Both the position numbers and the translations under genes were made by a program. From positions 1 through 64,000 of the IMG/VR virus record IMGVR_UViG_3300035034_000461: DNA of 64,000 bases, one strand, 5' to 3'. This document shows positions 41,163-49,488 of this stretch, piece by piece. The stretch is from a virus. Positions within the stretch are counted from its first letter, which is position 1; every line of letters starts with the position of its first letter. Under the pieces are notes generated by a model. It worked only from the letters and a program-made list of their open reading frames with translations, was not told where the DNA came from and searched no databases.

Positions 41163-41210
41163 ATGCAAGACAAACAATGTAACTGCTGTGAACCATTGGG
41201 TAAAAACTAG
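41163..41210 (+). CDS. Micro-gene, 15 aa
   Basis: 'MQDKQCNCCEPLGKN' between two promoter elements, ending on the TAG of the second. Starts MQDK like the genes at 43101 and 48050; probably a leftover of such a start. Little else supports it. Confidence 0.3.
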   Translation: MQDKQCNCCEPLGKN

Positions 41211-41224
41211 AATATAATAAGGAC

Positions 41225-41569
41225 ATGAAGATGACACTAAGCACACACGATATCGCACACGAACTTTATAACGATAATAATTCAGATTTTTCTTGGAACG
41301 GGGCAAACGCTCTCGCGGAATATCTGAGTCAACTGGAAGATGACATGGGGGAAACACTTGAATTTGATAAGGTCGGAATCAGTTGTGATTTCTCGGAATA
41401 TAATAGCCTTGTGGAATGGGCTAAGGATTACTTTTCAGACTGGAGAGAAGATCTTTATATTGAAGAAGATGCGGATGAAGATGATATTGATAGCGTTATC
41501 CAAGATTACATTTACGATCATGGCCAACTCATTGAATTTGACGGCGGAATCATCGTATCATCTTTCTAA
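41225..41569 (+). CDS. Conserved phage protein, 114 aa
   Basis: 'THDIAHELYNDNNSDFSWNG', 'ALAEYLSQLEDDMGE', 'EFDKVGISCDFSEYNSLVEW' and 'LIEFDGGIIVSSF' match a frequent phage and prophage protein of unknown function. Acidic. Confidence 0.8.
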   Translation: MKMTLSTHDIAHELYNDNNSDFSWNGANALAEYLSQLEDDMGETLEFDKVGISCDFSEYNSLVEWAKDYFSDWREDLYIEEDADEDDIDSVIQDYIYDHGQLIEFDGGIIVSSF

Positions 41570-41571
41570 GA

Positions 41572-41602
41572 TAACTCTCTGATTATCAAAGAGTTAATAA
41601 AA
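41572..41602 (+). terminator. Hairpin, terminator candidate
   Basis: TAACTCT (41572-41578) pairs with AGAGTTA (41590-41596), loop of 11, followed by ATAAAACG. Weak on T residues, but placed exactly between a stop codon and the next promoter. Confidence 0.35.
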
Positions 41603-41628
41603 CGTAAAAACTAGAATACAATAACGCC

Positions 41629-41919
41629 ATGACGAAAGAAGAACTTAGAGTAAAGTATCCTGACATTGCAATCGAAACCATTTGGGTGCAAGATCCATAT
41701 TTCAGTTGGGATGGAGATGGGGAAGATCCAAGGGGTAGTGGTTATTTTCCCTATGATGTGGAAGTAAGAGCTACGAGAATTACCAATGGGGAACTTGTGG
41801 AAGGATCTGCTCATATAGGAGGATCATATTCAAGGGAAGGTGAACATTGCCCTGATATTAATGGAAATTTCCGACAACTGGCACGGGAAGCAATTGAGAA
41901 TTGCCTTAAGGGAATTTAA
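41629..41919 (+). CDS. Hypothetical protein, 96 aa
   Basis: 'DPYFSWDGDGEDPRGSGYFP' and 'GSAHIGGSYSREGEHCPDIN' indicate a compact beta-rich protein with a possible metal site. Similar phage proteins exist, function unknown. Confidence 0.7.
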   Translation: MTKEELRVKYPDIAIETIWVQDPYFSWDGDGEDPRGSGYFPYDVEVRATRITNGELVEGSAHIGGSYSREGEHCPDINGNFRQLAREAIENCLKGI

Positions 41920-41922
41920 GTT

Positions 41923-42054
41923 ATGTTACACGGAAAAATAGATTTCATTCTAATCTTAACAGCCATAATTTTATTTCTTGTGGGAATGTGGCAATTCGCA
42001 CTACTAGCTCTCTTTATTATGTTTATCTTTTCATCATCTGATGATCGATCGTAA
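41923..42054 (+). CDS. Membrane peptide, 43 aa
   Basis: 'MLHGKIDFILILTAIILFLV' and 'FALLALFIMFIFSSS' give two short spans. Starts 3 nt after the upstream stop; its TAA lies in the next promoter. Confidence 0.55.
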   Translation: MLHGKIDFILILTAIILFLVGMWQFALLALFIMFIFSSSDDRS

Positions 42055-42075
42055 AAACTAGGATATACTAAGGAC

Positions 42076-42378
42076 ATGACAAACCAAGAAAAAGCACAAG
42101 AATTCAAATCAACCTGCGAAAAATACGGGTTCACTTATTCATTCACTCCTAGCGTGATCAGAGTATTTAAGACAATTCCAATTGGAGATCATATAGCCTT
42201 CCGTGAGTGTGATATGATGGTGGGAAGCGTTCTAAGTAAAGCTCCTCTAAGGGGTGGTAGTGAGTGGGGAACGGATGGAGGGAGTATCGGTGGAATGACT
42301 GCAATCAACACCGGAAAATTTCAAATGAATAAGTCCGGTTCTGGTAAGGCATTTATCAATGCACTAGCAAAGATCTAA
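42076..42378 (+). CDS. Hypothetical protein, 100 aa
   Basis: 'FKSTCEKYGFTYSFTPSVIR' and 'SEWGTDGGSIGGMTAINTGK' then a basic helix. Alpha/beta, similar to small phage proteins of unknown role. Promoter TATACT. Confidence 0.65.
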   Translation: MTNQEKAQEFKSTCEKYGFTYSFTPSVIRVFKTIPIGDHIAFRECDMMVGSVLSKAPLRGGSEWGTDGGSIGGMTAINTGKFQMNKSGSGKAFINALAKI

Positions 42379-42404
42379 TATAAAAACTAGGATAGAATGA
42401 CAAT

Positions 42405-43079
42405 ATGAAAACAATCGCACAACAACTAAACGTTAAAGACTTTCCGTATATCATCACAGATAAAGACGGTAATCAAACTTACTTCGAAGATACGTACGGA
42501 TTTTGGAACAAACGAGAATATGATAAAAACGGTAAAGAAACTTACTTCGAAAATACGACGGGATATTGGAGCAAACGAAAATTTAATAAGAACGGGAAAG
42601 AAATTTACCACGAAAATTCGACATCTGGCGTTATCACCGATGACAGACCAAAGACAAACTCAGAGTTCCTGCCAAACCCCTTCGCATCAAAGACTATTAT
42701 GAAAACAATCGCACAACAACTAAACGTTACGGACTTTCCGTTCATCATCAAAGATAATAACGGTAAAGAAACTTACTACGAAGATTCGAAGGGATATTGG
42801 CTCAAACGAGAACATGATAAGAACGGTGAACGAACTTACTACGAAGATTCGACGGGACATTGGGTCAAACGAAAATTTGATAAAAACGGTAAACAAACTT
42901 ACTACGAAGATTCGTACGGATATTGTTACAAAAGGGAATTTGATTCGAACGGTAAAGAAACTTACCACGAAAATCCGGATGGAAAGGTCATCGATAATAG
43001 GCCAAAGGTAACTTTCACTATCAAAGAGATCGCTGAAAAGCTTGGAGTTGCTGTAGAGACTCTAAGGATCAAAGAGTAA
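42405..43079 (+). CDS. Double YD-like repeat protein, 224 aa
   Basis: Two family domains in one frame. The first (2 repeats) lacks its tail and is joined by 'TNSEFLPNPFASK' to a complete second domain that begins again with 'MKTIAQQLNV' (ATG 42700) and has 3 repeats. The linker is shared with the gene at 43359 and in part with 48050. An internal start could also produce the second domain alone. Confidence 0.85.
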   Translation: MKTIAQQLNVKDFPYIITDKDGNQTYFEDTYGFWNKREYDKNGKETYFENTTGYWSKRKFNKNGKEIYHENSTSGVITDDRPKTNSEFLPNPFASKTIMKTIAQQLNVTDFPFIIKDNNGKETYYEDSKGYWLKREHDKNGERTYYEDSTGHWVKRKFDKNGKQTYYEDSYGYCYKREFDSNGKETYHENPDGKVIDNRPKVTFTIKEIAEKLGVAVETLRIKE

Positions 43080-43100
43080 AAACTAGGATATACTGAGGAC

Positions 43101-43337
43101 ATGCAAGACAAACCAAAGACATTCCGCAATTCTAAAGGTGAACAAGAAACCATCAAATGGCCAAAGGGTAAAGTCATTTCCAATGTGGGAGACGTTTATC
43201 TTATTCAACAAAGTAAGCACTTATTTGCCACCGTTTACGGATTGGAAGTGAAAGAAGGGTTTATATTAGACGACGCTATTTCATCCTTTGGATATTCCGC
43301 ATATCATCAAGCGGAATGCGAAGGACTCACTAAGTAA
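43101..43337 (+). CDS. Hypothetical protein, 78 aa
   Basis: 'MQDKPKTFRNSKGEQETIKW', then 'GKVISNVGDVYLIQQSKHLF' and 'YSAYHQAECEG'. It resembles the gene at 53684 ('GKLIFNDGDIYLF...HQAKCEA'), so the two are paralogues. Its first codons reappear at the start of the chimera at 48050. Confidence 0.7.
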   Translation: MQDKPKTFRNSKGEQETIKWPKGKVISNVGDVYLIQQSKHLFATVYGLEVKEGFILDDAISSFGYSAYHQAECEGLTK

Positions 43338-43358
43338 AAACTAGAATACAATAAGGAC

Positions 43359-43970
43359 ATGAAAACAATCACCCAACAACTAAACGCTAAAGACTTTCCG
43401 TATATCATCAAAGATAAAGACGGTAATCAAACTTACTACGAAGATACGTACGGATTTTGGAACAAACGAGAATTCGATAAAAACGGCAATCAGACTTACT
43501 ACGAAGATTCGACGGGATATTGGGACAAACGTGAATATGATTCGAACAGTAACCAAACTTACTTCAAAATTTCGACATCTGGCGTTATCATCGATAACAG
43601 ACCAAAGACAAACTCAGAGTTCCTGCCAAACCCCTTCGCATCAAAGAATATTATAAAAACAATCGCACAACAACTAAGCGTCACAGACTTTCCGTTTCGT
43701 ATCAGAGATAAGAACGGGAAAGAAACTTACCACGAAGATTCAGACGGATATTGGTTCAAACGAGAATTCGATAAAAACGGGAAACAGACTTACTACGAAA
43801 TTTCGACGGGATATTGGATTAAACGTGAATTTGATTCGAACGGCAATCAAATCTACTTCGAAGATTCCCACGGAGGTATCATCGATAACAGACAAAAGAA
43901 TACTTTCACCATCAAGGAATTCGCAGACAAGCTTGGAGTTGCCGTAGAAACCCTGCAAATCAAAGACTGA
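43359..43970 (+). CDS. Double YD-like repeat protein, 203 aa
   Basis: First domain 2 repeats, same 'TNSEFLPNPFASK' linker as 42405, second domain 2 repeats. Here the internal Met is replaced by Ile ('NIIKTIAQQ'), so only the fused protein can be made. Confidence 0.85.
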   Translation: MKTITQQLNAKDFPYIIKDKDGNQTYYEDTYGFWNKREFDKNGNQTYYEDSTGYWDKREYDSNSNQTYFKISTSGVIIDNRPKTNSEFLPNPFASKNIIKTIAQQLSVTDFPFRIRDKNGKETYHEDSDGYWFKREFDKNGKQTYYEISTGYWIKREFDSNGNQIYFEDSHGGIIDNRQKNTFTIKEFADKLGVAVETLQIKD

Positions 43971-43973
43971 TAT

Positions 43974-44354
43974 ATGAAAACAATTGCACAACAACTAAAC
44001 ATCAAAGACTTTCCATTCAAGATCAAGGATAAGAACGGTAAAGAAACTTACTACGAAGATTCTGACGGATATTGGAACAAACGTGAATATGATTCGAACG
44101 GGAAAGAAACTTACTTCGAAGATTCGACGGGATATTGGATTAAACGTGAATACGATTCGAACGGCAACATCAATTACTCCAAAAATTCCGGAGGGTATTG
44201 GGTAAAATACGAACACGATTCGAACGGCAATGAAATTTACTACGAAAATTCGACAGGACATATCATCGATAAAAGACCAAAGACAACTTTCACCATCAAG
44301 GAATTCGCAGACAAGCTTGGAGTTGCTGTAGAGAGTCTAAGGATCAAAGGGTAA
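43974..44354 (+). CDS. YD-like repeat family protein, 3 repeats, 126 aa
   Basis: Units GYWNKREY, GYWIKREY and GYWVKYEH. The tail ends 'ESLRIKG', and the GGGTAA that follows opens the next promoter element. Confidence 0.85.
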   Translation: MKTIAQQLNIKDFPFKIKDKNGKETYYEDSDGYWNKREYDSNGKETYFEDSTGYWIKREYDSNGNINYSKNSGGYWVKYEHDSNGNEIYYENSTGHIIDKRPKTTFTIKEFADKLGVAVESLRIKG

Positions 44355-44375
44355 AAACTAGGATATACTGAGGAC

Positions 44376-44651
44376 ATGAAAACAATCGCCCAACAACTAA
44401 ACATCACAAGCTTTCCGTTCATCATCAAGGATAAGAACGGGAAAGAAATTTACCACGAATATTCCGACGGACATTGGGCAAAATACAAATACGATTCAAA
44501 CGGCAATCAAACTTACCACGAAGATTCGACATTTGGCGTTATCACCGATGACAGACCAAAGACTACTTTCACCATCAAGGAGATCGCCGAGAAGCTTGAG
44601 AAGCTTGAGAAGCTAGTAGTTGCCTTAGAAACCCTGCAAATCAAAGACTGA
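44376..44651 (+). CDS. YD-like repeat family protein, 1 repeat, 91 aa
   Basis: One GHWAKYKY unit. The tail has a small slippage insertion 'EKLEKLEKL', encoded by repeated GAGAAGCTT-like triplets, lengthening it by six residues. Confidence 0.85.
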   Translation: MKTIAQQLNITSFPFIIKDKNGKEIYHEYSDGHWAKYKYDSNGNQTYHEDSTFGVITDDRPKTTFTIKEIAEKLEKLEKLVVALETLQIKD

Positions 44652-44654
44652 TAT

Positions 44655-45161
44655 ATGAAAACCATCGCACAACAACTAAACGTTACTGACTTCCCGTTCA
44701 TCATCAAAGATAAAAACGGCAATCGAATCTACTTCGAATATTCAGACGGATATTGGTTCAAATACGAATACGATTCGAACAGTAACCAAACTTACTACGA
44801 AATTTCGACGGGATATTGGAGCAAACGAAAATCTAATAAGAACGGGAAAGAAACATACTACGAAGATTCGACGGGGTATTGGCGTAAACGAGAATATGAT
44901 TCGAACAGTAACCAAACTTACTACGAAAATTTAGACGGATTCTGGATCAAACGGGAATACGATTCAAACGGCAATCAGACTTACTTCAAAAATTCAGACG
45001 GATATTGGGCAAAATACGAATACGATAAGGACGGTAATCAAGTTTACTCCGAAGATTCCGATGGAATCATCGTCGATAGAAGACCAAAGGTCACTTTCAC
45101 CATGAAGGAAATCGCCGAGAAGCTTGGAGTTGCCGTAGAAACCCTGCAAATCAAAGACTGA
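44655..45161 (+). CDS. YD-like repeat family protein, 5 repeats, 168 aa
   Basis: Longest single-domain member: five units (GYW, GYW, GYW, GFW, GYW). Length 168 is exactly 63 + 5 x 21. Confidence 0.85.
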   Translation: MKTIAQQLNVTDFPFIIKDKNGNRIYFEYSDGYWFKYEYDSNSNQTYYEISTGYWSKRKSNKNGKETYYEDSTGYWRKREYDSNSNQTYYENLDGFWIKREYDSNGNQTYFKNSDGYWAKYEYDKDGNQVYSEDSDGIIVDRRPKVTFTMKEIAEKLGVAVETLQIKD

Positions 45162-45164
45162 TAT

Positions 45165-45482
45165 ATGAAAACAATTGCACAACAACTAAGCATTAAAGAC
45201 TTTCCGTTTATCATCAAGGATAAGAACGGCAATCGAATCTACTTCGAATGTTCCGACGGGTATTGGGTAAAACGGGAATACGATTCAAAGGGCAAAGTAA
45301 TTTACTGCGAAGATTCCGAAGGATATTGGGTAAAACGCGAATACGATTCTAACGGTAATAAGACTTACTTCGAAAATTCACATAAAACCATTATCAACAA
45401 CAGACCAAAGACTACTTTCACCATGAAAGAAATCGCCCAGAAGCTTGGCGTTGCTATAGAAGCCCTTCAAATCAAAGACTAA
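45165..45482 (+). CDS. YD-like repeat family protein, 2 repeats, 105 aa
   Basis: Begins 'MKTIAQQLSIKDF' (Ser for Asn at residue 9, a subtype shared by 45487, 45941, 46343 and 46664). Unit 1 contains 'EYDSKGKVIYCEDS', also present at 46664. Confidence 0.85.
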   Translation: MKTIAQQLSIKDFPFIIKDKNGNRIYFECSDGYWVKREYDSKGKVIYCEDSEGYWVKREYDSNGNKTYFENSHKTIINNRPKTTFTMKEIAQKLGVAIEALQIKD

Positions 45483-45486
45483 TATT

Positions 45487-45936
45487 ATGAAAACAATTGC
45501 ACAACAACTAAGCATTAAAGACTTTCCATTTATTATCACAGATAAAGACGGCAATCAGACTTACTCTGAAGATACTTACGGATTTTGGAACAAACGAGAA
45601 TATGATGAAAACGGTAAAGAAACTTACTTCGAAAATACGACGGGATATTGGAGCAAACGAGAATACGATAAAAACGGTAAACAAACTTACTCCGAAAATT
45701 CCAAAGGACTTTGGATCAAACGAGAATATGATTCAAAGGGCAAAGAAACTTACTCCGAAGATTCCAACGGATTTTGGATCAAACGAGAATACGATAAAAA
45801 CGGTAAAGAATCTTACTACGAAAATTCCGATAGAGGAATCATCGACAACAGACCAAAGAAGCATGTCACTCTCACCATGAAAGAAATCGCCCAGAAGCTT
45901 GGCGTTGCTATAGAAACCCTGCAAATCAAAGACTAA
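45487..45936 (+). CDS. YD-like repeat family protein, 4 repeats, 149 aa
   Basis: Units GFW, GYW, GLW and GFW. The tail carries 'KKHVTLTMKEIAQKL' as at 34600, showing exchange of tails between distant copies. Confidence 0.85.
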   Translation: MKTIAQQLSIKDFPFIITDKDGNQTYSEDTYGFWNKREYDENGKETYFENTTGYWSKREYDKNGKQTYSENSKGLWIKREYDSKGKETYSEDSNGFWIKREYDKNGKESYYENSDRGIIDNRPKKHVTLTMKEIAQKLGVAIETLQIKD

Positions 45937-45940
45937 TATT

Positions 45941-46321
45941 ATGAAAACAATTGCACAACAACTAAGCATTAAAGACTTTCCGTTTATCATCAAGGATAAG
46001 AACGGTAAACGAACTTACTCTGAAGATTCATACGGATATTGGTTCAAACGAGAATATGATAAAAACGGTAAACAAACTTACTCCGAAGATTCCAACGGAT
46101 TTTGGAGCAAACGAGAATACGATTCGAACGGAGGTCTAAGCTACTTCGAAAATTCCAACGGATATTGGTCAAAATACGAATACGATTCGAACGGCAATGA
46201 AATCTACTGCGAAGATTCATATGGATATATCATCGATAACAGACCAAAGAATACTTTCACCATCAAGGAGATCGCCGAGAAGCTTGGAGTTGCCGTAGAG
46301 AGTCTAAGGATCAAAGGGTAA
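45941..46321 (+). CDS. YD-like repeat family protein, 3 repeats, 126 aa
   Basis: Units GYWFKREY, GFWSKREY and GYWSKYEY. Tail 'ESLRIKG' and promoter element at its end, as at 43974. Confidence 0.85.
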   Translation: MKTIAQQLSIKDFPFIIKDKNGKRTYSEDSYGYWFKREYDKNGKQTYSEDSNGFWSKREYDSNGGLSYFENSNGYWSKYEYDSNGNEIYCEDSYGYIIDNRPKNTFTIKEIAEKLGVAVESLRIKG

Positions 46322-46342
46322 AAACTAGGATATACTGAGGAC

Positions 46343-46660
46343 ATGAAAACAATTGCACAACAACTAAGCGTCACAGACTTTCCGTTTCGTATCAACGATA
46401 AGAACGGCAATACGATCTACTTCGAAAATTCAGACGGATTTTGGGTAAAATACGAATTTGATAAAAACAGCAATCAGACTTACCACGAAAATTCAGACGG
46501 ATATTGGTCCAAATTCGAATATGATAAGAACGGGAAAGAAACTTACCACGAAAATTCATATGGATATATCATCGATAATAGGCCAAAGGTCACTTTCACC
46601 ATGAAGGAACTCGCAGACAAGCTTGGAGTTGCTGTAGAAACCCTGCAAATCAAAGACTGA
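46343..46660 (+). CDS. YD-like repeat family protein, 2 repeats, 105 aa
   Basis: Units GFWVKYEF and GYWSKFEY. Own promoter (TATACT). Confidence 0.85.
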   Translation: MKTIAQQLSVTDFPFRINDKNGNTIYFENSDGFWVKYEFDKNSNQTYHENSDGYWSKFEYDKNGKETYHENSYGYIIDNRPKVTFTMKELADKLGVAVETLQIKD

Positions 46661-46663
46661 TAT

Positions 46664-47044
46664 ATGAAAACCATCGCCCAACAACTAAGCATTAAAGACT
46701 TTCCGTTTATCATCAAAGATAAAAACGGGAAACAAACTTACTTCGAAAATTCCGACGGATATTGGGTAAAACGGGAATACGATTCAAAGGGCAAAGTAAT
46801 TTACTGCGAAGATTCCGAAGGATATTGTTACAAATTCGAATACGATTCGAACGGCAAAGAAATTTACTCCGAAGATTCCGATGGATTCTGGTCCAAATAC
46901 GAATACGATTCGAACGGCAATCAGACTTACTACGAAGATTCAGACGGATATATCATCGATAACAGACCAAAGAATACTTTCACCATCAAGGAGATCGCAG
47001 ACAAGCTTGGAGTTGCCGTAGAGAGTCTAAGGATCAAAGAGTAA
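46664..47044 (+). CDS. YD-like repeat family protein, 3 repeats, 126 aa
   Basis: Units GYWVKREY, GYCYKFEY and GFWSKYEY; one unit has Cys in place of the usual Trp. Tail 'ESLRIKE'. Confidence 0.85.
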   Translation: MKTIAQQLSIKDFPFIIKDKNGKQTYFENSDGYWVKREYDSKGKVIYCEDSEGYCYKFEYDSNGKEIYSEDSDGFWSKYEYDSNGNQTYYEDSDGYIIDNRPKNTFTIKEIADKLGVAVESLRIKE

Positions 47045-47065
47045 AAACTAGGATATACTGAGGAC

Positions 47066-47383
47066 ATGAAAACAATCGCCCAACAACTAAACATTAAAGA
47101 CTTTCCGTTCATCATCAAGGATAAGAATGGCAATCTAATTCACTCCGAATATTCAGGCGGATATTGGGTAAAATTCGAATACGATTCAAAGGGCGATCAG
47201 ACTTACTGCGAAGATTCAGACGGATTCTGGATTAAATGGGAATACGATTCGAACGGCAATCAAATCTACTACGAAAATTCCGATGGATATATCATCGATA
47301 ACAGACCAAAGAATACTTTCACCATCAAGGAGATCGCAGACAAGCTTGGAGTTGCCGTAGAAACCCTTCAAATCAAAGACTGA
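47066..47383 (+). CDS. YD-like repeat family protein, 2 repeats, 105 aa
   Basis: Units GYWVKFEY and GFWIKWEY. Own promoter (TATACT). Last of the uninterrupted run that began at 43359. Confidence 0.85.
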   Translation: MKTIAQQLNIKDFPFIIKDKNGNLIHSEYSGGYWVKFEYDSKGDQTYCEDSDGFWIKWEYDSNGNQIYYENSDGYIIDNRPKNTFTIKEIADKLGVAVETLQIKD

Positions 47384-47387
47384 TATT

Positions 47388-47639
47388 ATGAAAACAATTA
47401 CACAAGACATTCTCAAAGCTTCTCGTATCCAAACCATCTACGAAGATGTGGATGGTAAGATTACAATCGAAGATATGGACGCCGTGGTCGGAGGGGGATT
47501 GGATGAATTTTATATTATCGTATCCGGTGAGTATCTAACCATTGACATCTACCCTAGCGACATCGCAAGAGTGTTGGGGGATATGATCATCTTTGATAAA
47601 GTATCTGATTATACTAATATCGTATTGCGTCTATATTAA
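47388..47639 (+). CDS. Hypothetical protein with family-like start, 83 aa
   Basis: Begins 'MKTITQDILKASRIQTIYED', echoing the family's first residues, but the rest ('GGGLDEFYIIVSGEYLTIDI') has no repeats and no family tail. It may have captured the family's translation start. Confidence 0.65.
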   Translation: MKTITQDILKASRIQTIYEDVDGKITIEDMDAVVGGGLDEFYIIVSGEYLTIDIYPSDIARVLGDMIIFDKVSDYTNIVLRLY

Positions 47640-47707
47640 ACGAAAGACTTGATACTTCGATTCCAGTCGGATATATCACTTTATAAAAACTAGAATACAA
47701 TAAGGAC

Positions 47708-48028
47708 ATGAAAACAATCGCACAACAACTAAACATCAAAGACTTTCCGTTTATTATCACAGACAAAGACGGTAATCAAACTTACTCCGAAAATTCCAAC
47801 GGATTTTGGAGCAAACGTGAATATGATTCGAACAGTAACCAAACTTACCACGAAAATTCGACGGGATATTGGCACAAACGAGAATTCGATAAAAACGGTA
47901 AAGAAACTTACTTAGAAATTTCAACATCTGGCGTTATCATCGACAAAAGACCAAAGGTAACTCTCACACTACAAGAAATCGCTGAAAAGCTTGGAGTTGC
48001 TGTAGAGAGTCTAAGGATCAAAGAGTAA
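47708..48028 (+). CDS. YD-like repeat family protein, 2 repeats, 106 aa
   Basis: Units GFWSKREY and GYWHKREF, with the 'STSGVIIDKRP' linker and 'LTLQEIAEKLG' tail of the 34864 subtype. Confidence 0.85.
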   Translation: MKTIAQQLNIKDFPFIITDKDGNQTYSENSNGFWSKREYDSNSNQTYHENSTGYWHKREFDKNGKETYLEISTSGVIIDKRPKVTLTLQEIAEKLGVAVESLRIKE

Positions 48029-48049
48029 AAACTAGAATAGACTAAGGAC

Positions 48050-48403
48050 ATGCAAGACAAACCAAAGACAACTCAGAACCCCTTCGCATCAAAGACTATT
48101 ATGAAAACAATCACACAACAGCTAAACGTCAAAGATTTTCCGCTTATCATTAAAGATAATAAAAAAACTCACTCCGAAGATTCAGATAGATCTTGGATCA
48201 AACGAGAATATAATTCGGAAGGATACCTAACTTTCTCCGAAGACCGAACAGGATACTGGATCAAACGAGAATATAATTCGGAAGGTTTCGAGACCTTCAC
48301 GATAGATTCAAATACGTCTTGGATCAAACGAGAATATGATTCGGAAGGTAAGGAAATCTACTCCAGAAATTCAGCCGACGAGATCATCGACAACAGACCA
48401 TAG
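48050..48403 (+). CDS. Chimeric, 3'-truncated YD-like family protein, 117 aa
   Basis: Starts 'MQDKPKTTQNPFASKTIM' (start of the 43101-type gene joined to the 42405 linker), then the family cap and three diverged units (SWIKREYNSEG type). TAG falls right after 'DNRP', and 48404-48446 still encodes a decayed tail (LGVDIKTLRIKD in another frame). Confidence 0.75.
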   Translation: MQDKPKTTQNPFASKTIMKTITQQLNVKDFPLIIKDNKKTHSEDSDRSWIKREYNSEGYLTFSEDRTGYWIKREYNSEGFETFTIDSNTSWIKREYDSEGKEIYSRNSADEIIDNRP

Positions 48404-48446
48404 ACAACTTGGAGTTGATATTAAAACCCTCCGCATTAAAGACTAA
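48404..48446 (+). pseudogene. Relic family tail
   Basis: 'LGVDIKTLRIKD' and TAA remain after the stop of the chimeric gene, out of frame with it by a small deletion. Confidence 0.6.
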
Positions 48447-48450
48447 TAAT

Positions 48451-48894
48451 ATGAAAACAATCGCGCAACAACTAAACATTAAGGACTTTCCGTTTATCAT
48501 CAAGGATAAGAACAGTAAACAAACTTACTTCGAAGCTTCGTACGGATATTGGGTTAAGCGTGAATACGATAAGATCGGTAACCAAACTTACCACGAAGAT
48601 TCGAAGGGATATTGGAGCAAACGAGAATTTGATTCGAACGGTAAACGAACTTACTACGAAGATTCCAACGGATATTGGAGCAAACGTGAATATGATTCGA
48701 ACAGTAACCAAACTTACTACGAAAATTCGAAGGGATATTGGAGCAAACAAAAATTTGATAAAAACGGTTTCGAAACTTACTACGAAAATTCAGACGGCGT
48801 TATCATCGACAACAGGCCAAAGGTAACTTTCACTATCAAAGAGATCGCAGACAAGCTTGGAGTTGCTGTAGAGAGTCTAAGGATCAAGGAGTAA
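48451..48894 (+). CDS. YD-like repeat family protein, 4 repeats, 147 aa
   Basis: Units GYWVKREY, GYWSKREF, GYWSKREY and GYWSKQKF. ATG 48451 matches the family start; the in-frame TTG at 48409 lies in the relic tail. Last member of the array. Confidence 0.85.
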   Translation: MKTIAQQLNIKDFPFIIKDKNSKQTYFEASYGYWVKREYDKIGNQTYHEDSKGYWSKREFDSNGKRTYYEDSNGYWSKREYDSNSNQTYYENSKGYWSKQKFDKNGFETYYENSDGVIIDNRPKVTFTIKEIADKLGVAVESLRIKE

Positions 48895-48924
48895 ATCTAG
48901 GATAGACTATATAATTTTGAAGTT

Positions 48925-49005
48925 ATGCCAAGATTTGAATCATACTCACAAGGTCACCATAGAATCAAAGAGGGCTTTGCAGTTGAAGGCATTTTCGAAC
49001 GGTAA
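48925..49005 (+). CDS. Very small protein, 26 aa
   Basis: 'MPRFESYSQGHHRIKEGFAV'. The promoter element upstream is altered (AAATCTAGGATAGACT) and 19 nt lie between hexamer and ATG. Weak support. Confidence 0.3.
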   Translation: MPRFESYSQGHHRIKEGFAVEGIFER

Positions 49006-49026
49006 AAACTAGGATATACTGAGGAC

Positions 49027-49467
49027 ATGACAGCAACCGACATTAAAAATTTACTCGCGGACATTGTTCCAAACGCTCATGTAATTATCAAGGAGAAACA
49101 ATGCCTCGGTAGTTCATATATCGCAATACACATTGCAGCAAGTGATTATCTTATTAACGATGTAAGGGGACAATTCCCCGCGCATGTTTCTCTATCCTTT
49201 GACCCAAAGACTCTGGAACTTGGGGTGCAAATCTTTGGAGGGATGGGAGGGCAATCAATTTATCGCAATATTGACCCTACAATCGACAAGGAACGTCATA
49301 ATGTTCTGGGACGCATCAGGCTACCTTTCCGCCGTCCTATGGCCAATCCTGAGGCAATCAAACGGGCAATCTCCAAGTTTGCAGAGAATTGGAAGAAAGC
49401 AATTAAAGACAATATGGAACTTATGCGGTTTATTGATAAAGTGGATTACGAGAAAGCCATTTCGTAA
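49027..49467 (+). CDS. Hypothetical protein, 146 aa
   Basis: 'MTATDIKNLLADIVPNAHVI' and 'LGSSYIAIHIAASDYLINDV' with 'LGVQIFGGMGGQSIYRNI' suggest an alpha/beta protein, similar in plan to small phage proteins of unknown role. Promoter TATACT. Confidence 0.7.
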   Translation: MTATDIKNLLADIVPNAHVIIKEKQCLGSSYIAIHIAASDYLINDVRGQFPAHVSLSFDPKTLELGVQIFGGMGGQSIYRNIDPTIDKERHNVLGRIRLPFRRPMANPEAIKRAISKFAENWKKAIKDNMELMRFIDKVDYEKAIS

Positions 49468-49488
49468 AAACTAGGATAGAATAGGGAC

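Noticed and set aside
43995-44261. Long minus-strand frames across the repeat-family array
   Set aside because: They are low-complexity mirror translations of the 63-bp repeats, with no start signals.
17263-48894. RHS toxin fragments
   Set aside because: The units resemble YD repeats, but there is no shell-sized repeat region, no secretion signal and no toxin domain.
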